From Chinchilla lanigera (taxonomy: Eukaryota; Chordata; Mammalia; Rodentia; Chinchillidae): a stretch of DNA of 64,000 nucleotides. Of this stretch, positions 12,250 through 22,981 are shown piece by piece. The first letter of the stretch is position 1. Each line of letters opens with the position of its first letter. A program made the translations under genes and the position numbers. Location: assembly GCF_000276665.1 (NCBI RefSeq), contig NW_004955402.1, positions 2,388,786-2,452,785 of the forward strand, read 5' to 3'. The notes under the pieces are model-generated. The model had not been told where the DNA came from. It made no database searches and saw only the letters and a program-made list of their open reading frames with translations.

Positions 12250-13048
12250 TGTATGTACATATGTATGCATGCATTTTTTATTATTAAGCTTATTGGTACA
12301 ACTTCGACATATGTAATTATCATATTTATCACAGGGAATTTGTACCTGTACATGATATATCTTGATTTCTCATTTTTTCTCAATCCCTTCCCCTCCCTTA
12401 AGCCCCGCTTCCCCTCATTTACAAAGCTTTGTTTCCATTTTATCTTATTTTAATTTTTTTCTTTTCCCTTCCTTTCTTTCCCCCTTCCCCTCCCTAGTTC
12501 CCCTTTCTTTTGAACAATTGCTTCCTATTTCACAATACCTGTTACACACTTTGGTCCTTATTTACCCTTTTGGTTCATCACATCAAAGAAACAATGCAAT
12601 ATCTACACTTGTGTGTCTGATTTATTTAACTTAAGAGTATGGTCTCAAGGTGCATCCATTTACCTAGAAATGTTTCAAGTATATCCTTCTTTACAGCTGA
12701 GTAGTACTCCATTGTATAAAAAAATACCTCTTTTTTACCCATTCTTACATTGATGGGCATTTGGGCTGTTTCCAAAATACAGCTATTGCAAACTGTGCCA
12801 CTATAAATATGGGTGTGCTCATATCACTATAGTATGATGCTTTTAATTCTTCTGGAAAAATTCAGATGGGGACTAGCAGGGTCAAATGAGATCTCTAATC
12901 CTAGTTTTTTGAGGAATCTCCACACAGATTTCCACAGTGGCTTTCACCAGTCTGCACTCCCACCAACAGCAGAGAAGGGTTTCTATTTCCCCACAGACCT
13001 CATTGGTTATTGGCTGATTTCTTGATAACAGCCATTCTTTCTATGGTA
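12250..13048 (-). mobile_element. L1 3' segment, the minus-strand half of a 5'-inverted L1
   Basis: Read on plus this is an antisense L1 3' end: GTAGTACTCCATTGTATA near 12700, TTGATGGGCATTTGGGCTG near 12750, and TGCACTCCCACCAACAGCAG near 12952. The pyrimidine-rich stretch 12362-12510 corresponds to the polypurine tract typical of L1 3' UTRs. The segment is contiguous with an oppositely oriented upstream L1 segment at 13049-14105. Confidence 0.8.
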
Positions 13049-14105
13049 TCAACAGTGTTCCTGTACATAAACAGCAAACTCACTGAGAGGGAAAATAGGG
13101 TAACTATGTCTTTTACAACAGCATTCAGAATAGAAATCAATCTAACAGGTAAATAAAAGACCTATACATTGAAAATTACAACACTCCGAAAAAGGAGATT
13201 GAAGAGGATATCAGAAAATGGAAAGATATCACTTGCTTGTTGGTAAGAAGAACCAACATAGGGAAAATGGTCATACTTCCTATACAGATTTAAGGCAATC
13301 CCAATCAAAATAGCAAACTTCACAGAACTAGAGAAAAGATTCCTAAAATTCACTTGGAACCAGAAGAGATCTTCATTTGGAACCAGAAGAGACCTAGAAT
13401 AGCAAAAAAAAATTCCCGACAACCAAGGCAAGGGAGGGGATATCACTATCTTTGTCTTGAAATTATACTGCAAAGCGACTGTGATAAAACAGTGTGGTAC
13501 TAGCAAAAAACAGACATGAAGATCAATGGGACAGATTAGAAGATGACAAAGGTGCCAAACGTGTTCACTGAAATAAAGATGGCCTCTTAATAAGTAGTGC
13601 TGGAAAAACTGGCTTTCCATATGCTGAAGATTAAAATCGGATCCATATCTTTCACTGTGCACTAAACTGAAATCAAAATGGATCACAGATCTAAATATTA
13701 AAACAGAAACACTAAATCTGCTGGAACAGAGAATAGGCAGAACTCTTGGAGACATAGGCAAAGATTTCAGGAACAAAACCCCAATTGCATGGGAAATACT
13801 ATAAATAATCAACAACTGAGATCTCATCCTAGTAAAAAGCTTTTGCATAGCAAAAGAAATCACTAACAGAGTGACATGACAACTCACAGAGTGGGAAATA
13901 ATTTTAGCCAGTTGTCCCTTAGACAAAAGACTAATATCTAGAACATATAAAGAAATGAAAAATATCAGACCCCCAAATTTAAAAACATAATCCAAAAATG
14001 AGCATCTGAGATGAATGCACATTTCTGAAGTAAAGAAATACAAACAGCAAATAAATATATGAAAAAGTGTTCAACATCACTGGTCATTTGAGAGATGCAA
14101 TATTT
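13049..14105 (+). mobile_element. L1 ORF2 C-terminal segment, the inverted half of the same L1
   Basis: The sense strand is plus. Landmarks in L1 order are AAAAGACCTATACATTGAAA near 13155, GGCAATCCCAATCAAAATAG near 13293, GACAAAGGTGCCAAACGTGT near 13544, TGGTGCTGG-like TAGTGCTGGAAAAACTGGC near 13596, and TTCAACATCACTGGTCATT near 14070. Frameshifts and stops are frequent. A 21-bp tandem copy of a TTGGAACCAGAAGAGA block sits at about 13353-13394. The long minus-strand open frame over this block is antisense and not a gene. Confidence 0.8.
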
Positions 14106-14110
14106 AATAT

Positions 14111-14231
14111 TTTTGAAACAAGACCTCACTAAGTCACTAAATTGTCAAGGCTGGGTTCAAATTTGAGATCCTCCTGCCTCAGCTTCTCAAAGTATACTGG
14201 CATTACAGCCATGCATCGCCATGCCAGCGAT
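14111..14231 (-). mobile_element. B1 SINE, old
   Basis: On plus: TTTTGAAACAAGACCTCACT, then CTCCTGCCTCAGCTTCTCAA, then GCATTACAGCCATGCATCGC, which is the reverse complement of a diverged B1. Confidence 0.75.
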
Positions 14232-14737
14232 AATTTTTTTAAAACCCCAAACCACCAAAATGCATGTATTAGACTAAGCCCTGTCAATTGTAGTGCTGTC
14301 CACAATGGCTACCAACACTGACCCCGCAGTCCTTGTTCAGGTGCTGCTCCTTCCCTCAAGAGCAGAGTGTATTTCCTTGTCCTTGACCCTGGCTGACCTA
14401 CGACTTGCTTTGACTGAAACACTGTGACCAAGATGGCCCTGTGGTTGACACTAGCTCTTAACACTGTGTCACCACCCACAGCCTGTGGTCTCAGCACCCA
14501 CAGCCTTTTTATTTGAAAGCAAAAGCATTACGCGGGAGTACAGATTTGTCATTTTAAATTTTTAAAGTAAGTTTAGAAGGTAGGAGGCAAAAGTCTGTCC
14601 TCCATCTTCCAGAAGCATGTTTCCCTGTGGCTTAGAAGTTTTACTTTTACTGTGAAAAAACACAAAGCAAAAAATTAAAGAGGAAAACAAAAAGAACATC
14701 TGGGACAAACTGAAGAATTCCCCTGTAAGAACTGTCC

Positions 14738-14870
14738 TGCCGGGTATGGTGGCGCATACCTGTAATCCCAGTACTTGGGAGGCTAAGGCAGGAAGATCAC
14801 TGTGAATTTGAGGGCAGCCTGGGCCACAAAGTGAGCTCCAGGCCAGCCTGAACAGCACAGCAAAGCCGGC

Positions 14871-14901
<31 letters not shown>
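14738..14901 (+). mobile_element. B1 SINE with internal duplication and target-site duplication
   Basis: A full-length 7SL-derived B1: GCCGGGTATGGTGGCGCATA start, duplicated GGCAGCCTGGGCC / GGCCAGCCTGAAC segment, and an A tail. It is flanked by AAGAACTGTCC at 14727-14737 and 14902-14912. Confidence 0.95.
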
Positions 14902-14909
<8 letters not shown>

Positions 14910-15196
14910 TCCCTAACCCTCAAGTGGTTGTGTCTGAAGACAGCTGCCCTGGGGTCCTTCCCATGGTACACATCTTGCAAGCAGAGACATGGCTTTTTCC
15001 ATGGCCATTCTGAGGATATGTGTGTAGCAAGCAACCCAGGTAGAGAGGGACAGAGCTCCATCAGGGGCTTATTGCCTGGTGTTATCGAAAATTGGGTCCT
15101 GGGCGCAGGGCTCCTCTCCAGGGGACACTATATGGACATACGGCTTGGAGATTCCTGAATTTCTGGCATTCTATTCCATCAGGATTGATTCTCTAA

Positions 15197-15357
15197 GGCC
15201 AGACGTGGTGGCGCATGCCTGTAATCCCAGCACTCGGGAGGCTGAGGCAGGAGGATCGTTGCGAGTTTGAGACCAGCCTGGGCTACAAAGTGAGCTCAAG
15301 GCCAGCCTGAACTGCATAGCGAGACCCTGTCTCAAAAAAACAAACAACAAAAAAAAC
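15197..15357 (+). mobile_element. B1 SINE near RAB31 exon 2
   Basis: Near-consensus full-length B1 with the duplicated CCAGCCTG segment and an A-rich tail, ending 80 bp below exon 2. Flanking repeats AGGA(T/C)TGATT lie at 15181-15190 and 15358-15367. It is antisense to RAB31. Confidence 0.95.
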
Positions 15358-15436
15358 AGGACTGATTAACTGGCTGGGATGACAGCAGTGATCCCACCCA
15401 GAGGGCCCCAGAAAGGAAGAGCATACAGCAACTCAC

Positions 15437-15516
15437 CCGATGGTAGGGCTGATGTTGTGGTCAAAATGATCCTGGACAAAGCGGCACACGATGCTCGACT
15501 TTCCAACGCCAGTGTC
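15437..15516 (-). CDS. RAB31: RAB31 exon 2 (residues 13-39)
   Basis: This 80-bp exon encodes DTGVGKSSIVCRF, then VQDHFDHNISPTI, and the first two bases of Gly39. With Gly12 from exon 1 it completes the P-loop GDTGVGKS (residues 12-19), which binds the GTP phosphates through Lys18 and Ser19. Thr37 is the conserved switch I threonine (G2) that contacts magnesium and the gamma phosphate. Cys23 and the VQDHFDHNIS segment separate RAB31 from RAB22A. The acceptor is a good pyrimidine tract ending CTAG at 15517-15520, and the donor is GTGAGT at 15431-15436, both on minus. Phase 0 in and phase 2 out match the flanking exons exactly. Confidence 0.98.
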
Positions 15517-15932
15517 CTAGGAGAGAAGGAGGATGCAGCCATGAAGATCAAGGACAAACTCTGACCTAACGTGAAGGTGCAGCCAGAGGACAGGCCTGGC
15601 CGCTTCCAGCTGACGGGACTGGGGTGGGGCGAAGTTCTCACTGGTATTTTCTACAATGTGCTTGCATTGCTTTCACAGGAAGCAAAGAGGCATGGTACAA
15701 ATAAGTTTCAGAAACACGTTCCACTTACACACAGTAATTAATCTGGAGCGAGCATGCTCACAGCACACGTATTTCCAGAAATTTGGAAATAGGGGAGTGG
15801 TTTCAGGGACTACATATGACAACACATTGCTTCAGGAGAAACAGAATTAATTTTGCCTAAAACTTTATTAGCACTCAAAAAAAAAAAAAAAAAAACCTGT
15901 GTCTCTAGGTATCACCCTGTAAGTGAATTTTA

Positions 15933-15936
15933 CTGT

Positions 15937-15970
<34 letters not shown>

Positions 15971-16161
15971 NNNNNNNNNNNNNNNNNNNNNNNNNNNNNN
16001 NNNNNNNNNNNNNNNNNNNNNNNNNNNNNNNNNNNNNNNNNNNNNNNNNNNNNNNNNNNNNNNNNNNNNNTTTTTTGGTTTTTCTCCGGTACTGGGAACC
16101 GAACTCACGACCTTGCGCTTGCCAGGCAGGCGCTTTGCCGCTGAGCTAAATCCCCAGCCCC
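15933..16161 (-). mobile_element. ID SINE whose A tail contains a 100-base assembly gap
   Basis: A near-consensus ID is read on minus from 16161 to about 16071. Its poly(A) (T run on plus) enters a block of exactly 100 Ns at 15971-16070 and resumes to about 15940. Direct repeats AGTGAATTTTA at 15922-15932 and 16162-16172 bound the insertion. The tail length is therefore unknown. Confidence 0.95.
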
Positions 16162-17468
16162 AGTGAATTTTAATCTCTATATTTCTAATGTTTTCTCTTT
16201 AGAATCTGATGGTTGGGTAATAACCTCCAGTTGTACTTAATCCTCTAACGATCTTGTCTCAACTCTTTCTCCGTTCAACAATTCTCTAAAGCTGATTAGG
16301 ACAGTGGTCCAGTTACACCCTGGAAATTGAATGCATGTTTTACTTCCATTCCCTTCCTAAACACTTGCAAAGTAGTTTAGAAAGTAAAAGACACCAATTC
16401 ACAAGGTCAAAGAGACAGAAGAGACCACCCTTAGAAAGCGACACCTACAAATGCAGGAGGATGGGTGGCACCTGAGGAAGAAGCTGTGGACACAAGGCCT
16501 GGCAACGAGGGGGCCAGTGGACAGCAGGTCACTGGTGCCTGCAAACTCCAGGAGACAGGGACGGCCACAGGCTGCGCACAGACTTGCCCTGGAGCCCCAG
16601 GAAGGAAGGGAAGATGACCAGCCAGGAAACCCGGGCTTAGAAACAGCTCACATACTAGGGGAGGGGCCAGGTGCTGTCCCCGGAGCCTTACAAGCTCAGA
16701 TAAGCTTGGGTAAGAGAAAAAATGCCCCAAATCTAGTACTAAGGTCCCCCACCAAGGCCATTTGTGTGCCAGCCCACAGGCTCCGGTGCAAATGGAGCTT
16801 TCAATCTGCATTTTAATTTTTTACAAATAAATACTCAGCTGTGAAAAATCAGACCTCAATCCCCACCAGAAAAACAGCAGCGGGCTATTTTAAAAGATCA
16901 CTCAAAAAATAAGCGCAATCACTTAGAAAGCAAAGTAATACGGGTAGAAATTAAAGTTTTGCAAAACAGAAATTAGAAAATCACCCAGAGACTGGCACAA
17001 GGGCCAGCAAAGCCACTGCCTCTGGTGGGTAAGAACCTCTCTTCCGGGAGGCAGCAGAGACACGTACAAGACTCAGCTTTTTCAACACAGAAACACATGT
17101 CGCCGGGACATTTGTATCTCAAAGAACGGAGACATTTTGAGATGGATCAGCAACAGAGACACAAGATATATTTAACAAGGAAGAACAGCGTTGTGGTTCT
17201 CTTGAATTACAAAAAGCCCAAAGACCAAGGAGAAAATGTTGAAACTTCATAGAAATGTATTTTTCTTCAGATACTGAAATATGAAATTGGAAATCCCAAC
17301 CGGCAGTCTGGGTTATTATTCCTTCTTGTGTTTGGGGACAGTTCCACAAACCCAGGGCACGAGGGGTCTAGACCTGTGACACTCCAAAGGTCTTCCTCTC
17401 AAAGGCTAAGGCCAAGGTGGCTTCTCTGCAGTGGGTGACTCATGTAGAGTCCAAGAGGTGACAGGAGG

Positions 17469-17570
17469 AGCTGGGGATTTAGCTCAGCGGCACAGTGCCT
17501 GCCTGGCGAGTGCAAGGTCGTGAGTTCGGTTCCCGGTATCAGAAAAAAAAAAAAAAAAAAACAAAAAAAA
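17469..17570 (+). mobile_element. ID SINE with a perfect 17-bp target-site duplication
   Basis: Near-consensus ID (GCTGGGGATTTAGCTCAGCG to GGTTCCCGGTATCAG) with an A-rich tail. The flanks are identical, CAAGAGGTGACAGGAGG at 17452-17468 and 17571-17587, which indicates a recent retroposition. Confidence 0.97.
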
Positions 17571-18744
17571 CAAGAGGTGACAGGAGGGTTCCAATCCCTG
17601 CAGCCCCTTCCCACAGACCGGCCACGTTCCCCCATTGCCCCTGGACAGGCTCGGCTCTTCCCACTCCGCCACACGTACGTCCAGGGGAAGAGCTTACACC
17701 AGGCACCCTCCCCTCATGCCACCCCAAGAAACGGGAAAGGAATGCCACCCTGCTCCCCGAGATAAGCAGATGTCCCGTGCCACCTCCGGAAGGCAAGCTG
17801 CTTCACAAGCTGCCACGTGGCCAGGGCCACCCCGCGGTGCTCGGGCGCCTGGTTCATTCATTCTTGGCTCCTGAGTCACCGGCAGGCCCCAGGCCACCCT
17901 CGCCTCCCCAGCTGAGCTGCTGTTTTGGCATCTGTCCATTTACTCCACCCAAGCAAGGGCTCTGCTCCAAACAAGTGACCCAAGCCCCCAAAGCGGTCAG
18001 CAGAGCCAGCCTGCAAGGTAAGGCCGGCCCTCGAAATGCCCTTCGCGGTGAGGAGCTGAAAGGTCCACTCCTCGCCTTCGAATGGCTCTGCTTTTCCGAG
18101 CAGTCAGTGCAGCAAGCTGGGTTAGAGTTGAGCCGAGCCACTGGATTGTCAGCTAACGGCACTTAGTCTCTCTCTGTCTCTCTCTCTCTCCTTTCTTTTG
18201 AAGAAGTTAATTCGCAGCATTTCTCTTTCTTATGCTTAATAGGAAAACAGATAAATTTTTGGTTTGTCTCAAAAAAGGAAACATTCTTGCAAAGAACAGC
18301 GCCGAAGGATCCCATCTGGCCGGTGCCTGTGACGGGCGGCCCGGCTCTGTGGCGCTGTTCCTCGGCTGGCCGCCAGGGGAGGAGCTGCCACAGGAGCTGG
18401 GGGAGCCTGTGCCCTGGGCACTTTGGTTTCCTCTTCCTGCCTCAGCCTGTTGGGACCGGGACCCGAGGAGACGGCTGGTGACACACACACAACAAAGGAG
18501 CGGCCAGTGAGTCACAAGGGCCACACGTGAAACACAGAGCGGGGGCAGGAAATGCAGCGGGCCGGCGGCGAAGGCAGGGCCCACTCCCCGAGAGGCGGCT
18601 AAGTGAGGGGCTCCTGCAGCCCACCAGCTTGAAAGCCACTTTGTGCCCGTGGCCCTGCGCCGACCGAGGCTCAGCCCTGTGCACTTGCTCCATTTACAGG
18701 GTTCCGAGACCGTCACAGCCACTCTTGTTCAACCCTCGGCTTTG

Positions 18745-18830
18745 CAAGAGGAAGCTGTGTGACTTCCTGAGGGTCACACAGCTGGCTGGCAGAGTCAGGA
18801 CCAAATGTCCTGAACGCCGCCCAGCCCTCT
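18745..18830 (+). repeat. MIR SINE remnant
   Basis: GGGTCACACAGCTGGCTGGC near 18770 followed by AGAGTCAGGACCAAATG matches the conserved core end of mammalian MIR elements (AGGTCACACAGCTAGTAAGT region). Confidence 0.55.
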
Positions 18831-19869
18831 CAGGGCTCTTACCGAGCGAGGTCAACCTCCCTGCCAAGTGCAAATTTCTCTAAAGATTTTTCCAATTCCT
18901 AGAACGCGCAGACCTTGTGTGAGCGCTTTCCAGTTTCACCTCGCGCAGCTCCAGTCCCTCACAGCCTCGCGTTCTGAAGGCAGCGCTGCGGTGATGTGGG
19001 CCGTAGTGAAAGGGGAGCCCGCTGACTTCCAGGAGCGGAGAACAGAGCTCGTTCTGACTCCATGGCCCGGGAGCAATCTCGGTGGAACCCTCCCCAGAGG
19101 TCCCCAACACATCCCGTTTTCTCTTCTGTGTGGTTGGCATCAGAGAGGTACAAGCCAAGCAATCGGTTCCAGCTACTTCCTGGCACCCAGACCCCGGATC
19201 TGCTGTCCCAGCCCTCGTGCAGCCCTCAGGGAGCAAGCGCAGACTATGACGGCGATCTCTGCTGTTCGAGTTGCCCTATTTGCTAATCACATGTAAACCC
19301 GCAACTGTGAAATCAGGACCACAAACTTTGAGCTGCTGTCTTATAAAACCTGAGGGACCACCTGTTGGTGAAAGCCAAGCCCAAGTCGGCCCTCTGTCCC
19401 AGGACTGCAGCAACGCCCTTCCAGTCTCCTGCCCCTCGAGGTAAACAACTGCAGCTCACAGGAAAACGTACTGCTGCTGCCTAGTCCTGCTCCGACGGTG
19501 GGCCCCGCTAGTGAACACACACAGCTTCTTGCTGGACCTAAGAAAGGCCTGGACATCTCTTCAGCCAGCTCTGCAAGCAGCCCCTGTGGAGATCAAGGCC
19601 GCACCGAGAGGAAATTGCTGTCCTCCCTGGTCGCTCTGATCTCACAGTGTTCAGCACGCTGCCACAAACATCTCCCCTCCAGACTCAAGAAGCACTGCTG
19701 CTCCCCCAGCCCTGTGGCAAGCTCTGCAGGGAGTGAGGAGCTCCAGGGGGCTCGTCAGGATGTCCCCTGCAGATGACTTCACACATCAGTGCCCTCAGGT
19801 GGAGAAAAGGAAGATACAAACCCCAGCAGGACCACAGCCTTGGGAACTCCACCACACATAATGTAATTA

Positions 19870-20020
19870 AAGAAGAATAATTGAGCAGAAAAAATTCATT
19901 GCAGTATGATTCATAAAAATGAGAAAGGATCTAAATAAATGGGCTATAAATTAAATGAATTATAGCATGTACAGCGATCTTTCAGACTTTGATTTTACTC
20001 CTACCACGGGTGTTAAAGAG
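19870..20020 (+). mobile_element. L1 3'-end-like remnant
   Basis: TTCATTGCAGTATGATTCAT near 19897 and CTAAATAAATGGGCTATAAA near 19930 resemble the tail of old L1M elements on the sense strand. It is short and diverged. Confidence 0.4.
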
Positions 20021-20047
20021 GCGGACTATGATGCTGTCCGTAACACA

Positions 20048-20419
20048 CAGATGCTTCTTGACTAAGGATGGGGTCATGTCCTGACAAATCCTCCTAAGTT
20101 GAAAATATCATAAGGAAAAATATGCATGAACACATGACTCATGGATGAATAATATATTACTATTGGTTTAACACCAACCTACCCGATACAGTATAGCCTA
20201 GCTTATCTTATCTTACCTTAAATGTAGGTCAATCACACTAAACTATAATTGGACGAAAAAAATCATCTCACACAAAGCCTATCTTATAATAACGTAGTGA
20301 ATCGCTCATGTGATTTCATAAGTACGGCACTGAAAGTGAAAACAGAAGGTTTGTACGGTTGCACCTTACACACCATGGCAAAAGCCGAAACCAAACCATC
20401 CTAAGTTGGGGACCTTCTG
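20048..20419. mobile_element. Tigger-like nonautonomous DNA transposon (MITE)
   Basis: The ends are inverted repeats: CAGATGCTTCTTGACTAAGG at 20048-20067 pairs with the reverse complement of 20396-20419 (CCATCCTAAGTTGGGGACCT and following). The body contains CACAAAGCCTATCTTATAAT and CACTGAAAGTGAAAACAGAA, motifs of mammalian pogo/Tigger-derived elements. There is no transposase frame. The TA target repeats are not clearly preserved. Confidence 0.7.
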
Positions 20420-21362
20420 TCTGCTGTTTGGGAACACCTGATCATTTCAGCACCCCTCTCTGCAAGGATTTTTTTTGTATTGTCTATCAGTCACTCAGTT
20501 GAGCGTCTAATTGAAAGCTCTATAAAGTCTTACTGTCTTGAACACTGATGGAAGGGAAGTCAGTCTTGAGTTACATTAGCAGGGTGGTACAGGGCAGCTG
20601 GACTTTGTGGACAGAGAGAGGGACTGGGGAGAGAAACAGGTAGAACAAGCACAGTTAATGGTTTGGGCTTTTCCAGCCCCGATGGTAAGGAAAGCCAAGA
20701 GCATCTCAGGAACCTGGCCAGGAGGAGTGCACGGCACCTGCCTGGTCCCACCCGACGGGTGATGCAGCAAGAGCTGTCTGGCGGGTCCCTGTCAGCACTG
20801 CCTTCTCCAGCCAGCCTGGGAGAGCCAGCTCACCTGCTGCCCAGGTCCCCAGAATCCAGGCGCAGCTCCTGACAGCCCCACTAGCACAGGAGACAACAGG
20901 TTCAGGACACTGCCTCCCGCTGTGCTCTGCCAGGTTCAGAGAAACCCCTGGAACACTGCACACATTCCACACAAACCTGGCGAACAGGGAGAGGATATGG
21001 CCCTCTTCTCTGCCCTGGGTTTGCAACACAGCAACCAGCAAAAGCCAGACACATACTATACTCTCTCTAGGAGGACCAAGGGCTCCAGGTCAAAGTACTG
21101 ATCATCACCCCCACACTGCCACGTGCCCCAGGGAGAGCGCCAATCTGACAGTGACTGCTCCTGCCTTTCCGTCTCCCTTTCCACAAGCGGCATCGTGGTG
21201 ATGTAGACCAGTTCTGACACGTGCCCAGCACTTTTTACCAGGAAGATACTTTCACACTGTGAAGGGTTCAATCTTTATACATCACAGTAACCACTGTGCC
21301 ATAAAAGCAGGAAACACTATTGAGCTCCAGTCCGCAATGCACTTGTTTTACCACTGCACCTT

Positions 21363-21456
21363 TTTGTCTTGTTTTGTTTTGTTTGGTACCAGGAATTGAA
21401 CTCATGGCCTCAGGCTGACCAGGCAAGCACTTATGCAGCTGAGCTACATCCCCAGC
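21363..21456 (-). mobile_element. ID SINE with target-site duplication
   Basis: Reverse complement of ID, with GGTACCAGGAATTGAACTCA and GCTGAGCTACATCCCCAGC. Direct repeats TA(C/T)CACTGCACCTT lie at 21349-21362 and 21457-21470. Confidence 0.92.
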
Positions 21457-21604
21457 TATCACTGCACCTTCTGCACTCCTTCCTTTAGGGGCCACAGTGA
21501 GAGCAGACCTCACGCAGGCCCAGGAAACCTCACCCTTCATGCTCGTTCTGGGAAAAATGAGCCACTCGAACAAGAAAACTCAGCTCCAGGCATTTCACTG
21601 CATT

Positions 21605-21770
21605 TCACAAACCAGACCACAACATTATCTGAGGAAAACATGATGTAAGTAAGGAGTTTCTGCAAATTCCCAGAAACAATACTCCCACTCTTTCATTTAT
21701 GATTATTTTTGAAATTTGTCAAAGGTATCTATTATAGCAAAAGTTTTAAAATCCATTTACAAGCTGGGAG
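21605..21770. repeat. local duplication, copy 1
   Basis: Aligns with 22525-22695: ATCTGAGGAAA, then CAATACTCCCACTCTTTCA, ATTATGATTATTTT, CAAAGGTAT, AAAAGTTTTAAAAT(C/T)CATTTA and the first bases of a B1. The copies are in the same orientation, about 920 bp apart, with identity by eye near 75-80 percent. Confidence 0.75.
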
Positions 21771-21917
21771 TTGTGGTGCGTGCCTATAATCCAGCATTTG
21801 GAAGGCTGAAACCGAAGGATCTCTGTAACTTTGAGGCCAGCCTGGGCTATACAGTGAGGTCAAGGCCAGCCTGAACTACATAGCGAGACTTTATCCCCCC
21901 CACCGGAAAAAAAAAAA
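21761..21917 (+). mobile_element. B1 SINE
   Basis: Full-length B1 with the duplicated GGCCAGCCTG segment and an A tail. It is flanked by ATCCATT(T/C)AC at about 21751-21760 and 21921-21930. It sits exactly at the end of the duplicated block, and its start is shared with copy 2. Confidence 0.93.
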
Positions 21918-22524
21918 AGAATCCATTCACCAAGGGGTCGCTAACATGTAGTACAAATGGAACCTAATTTTCTCTTGTTCGAAAAGGTGGGTTCTGCCCC
22001 CGAGTCTGACTCAGTAGACTGTTTCCTCCGTCCACTGGGGTGGGGGGGGGAAATACTGCCTACAAACCTAGTTTTAAACATACAAGTCGCGTCAATGAGT
22101 TTAAGTATTTACAGTAACACCCCTGGAGATGGATAAGCCTGGTGTGGACTTGTCCACAGTTCCCCACTTGGGAAGATCTGAAGCCCACACGCTGGAAATG
22201 TGGTACCATGTCGGAGGTGCGGAAACTGAGCGGCAGAGACGGGAAGAAGCCGCCCGAGAAGATGAGAACTAAGCAGCATCGGGGGCACAAGAGGACAAGG
22301 GCAGCCCAGGTGGGTCCCGGGGCCTCTGCACAAAGCTCACACTCGCCACCGCACACAGGCCTGCTCGCAGCCCTTCGGGAAGGGGGCAGGTGGCCCCGCT
22401 CACAGTGGGAAGTTCGCATGGGCGCCGGTGCCAGGCACCGGTAGAGACGAGTGGAGATTGGACTCCACTCTGCCCACACCAGCACTCCGCCCAGGGCCAG
22501 GCACCCCTCTGCAGCAGGCGTTTT

Positions 22525-22695
22525 CCTGGGTTTCAGAGCATAAAATCATCTGAGGAAAGGACAATGTGAGTAAAGAGCTTTAGCCCACTCCCACAGACAG
22601 TACTCCTACTCTTTCAATTATGATTATTTTGAAAGGTTTCAAAGGTATATATTGTACCAAAAGTTTTAAAATTCATTTATAAACTGGGTGTGGTG
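22525..22695. repeat. local duplication, copy 2
   Basis: Second copy of the 21605-21770 block, with the same order of landmarks, ending in a truncated B1 at 22683-22738. Confidence 0.75.
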
Positions 22696-22738
22696 GTGCA
22701 CTCCGGAGGCAGAGGCAGGATGATCACAGACAGTTCCA
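22683..22738 (+). mobile_element. truncated B1 SINE
   Basis: ACTGGGTGTGGTGGTGCACT and GGAGGCAGAGGCAGGATGAT are B1 5' and middle blocks with the intervening part deleted. It is probably the duplicated counterpart of the B1 at 21761. Confidence 0.8.
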
Positions 22739-22763
22739 GCCGCAGCTCCCAAGTATTGCTTTT

Positions 22764-22930
22764 TTTCTTTTTCTTTTTTTTACTTTTTTTTTTGAAACAA
22801 GGTCATCCTGTGCAGTTCAGGCTGGCCTTGAGCTCACTTTGTAGCCCAGGCTGGTCTCGAACTTGCAACGATCCTGTAGCTTCAGCCTCCCAAGTGCTGG
22901 GATTACAGGCGTGCACCACTATGCCCGGCT
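22764..22930 (-). mobile_element. B1 SINE with target-site duplication
   Basis: Reverse complement of a full-length B1: TTTGAAACAAGGTCATCCTG, then GTAGCCCAGGCTGGTCTCGA, then GTGCACCACTATGCCCGGC. Repeats CCAAG(T/C)ATTGCTTTT lie at 22749-22763 and 22931-22945. It forms an inverted pair with 22683-22738 and 21761-21917. Confidence 0.93.
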
Positions 22931-22981
22931 CCAAGCATTGCTTTTGCTCCACTAAAACTCTTCGATCTTTCTGAGACTCCG

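Larger units (their letters stand above)
8152..15436 (-). other. RAB31: RAB31 intron 2
   Basis: The intron is 7,285 bp, with its donor at 15431-15436 and acceptor at 8152-8157 on the minus strand. It contains an L1 antisense block (9800-10640), a second L1 3' end (11200-11400), a 5'-inverted L1 (12250-14105) and several ID and B1 SINEs. I see no feature in 8160-9210, 9340-9800, 10645-11190, 11500-11900 and 14235-14725. An (AT)n tract lies at about 11471-11490. Confidence 0.9.

Noticed and set aside
13162..14043. Open frame of 293 codons on the minus strand
   Set aside because: It is exactly antisense to recognisable L1 ORF2 sequence on plus. Its hydrophobic, low-complexity translation is an artefact of the A-rich L1 sense strand.
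17495..18166. Open frame of 223 codons on plus
   Set aside because: It begins inside an ID SINE, runs through the SINE A tail as poly-Lys and continues in GC-rich intron DNA. It has no domain, no splice context and overlapping frames of similar length.
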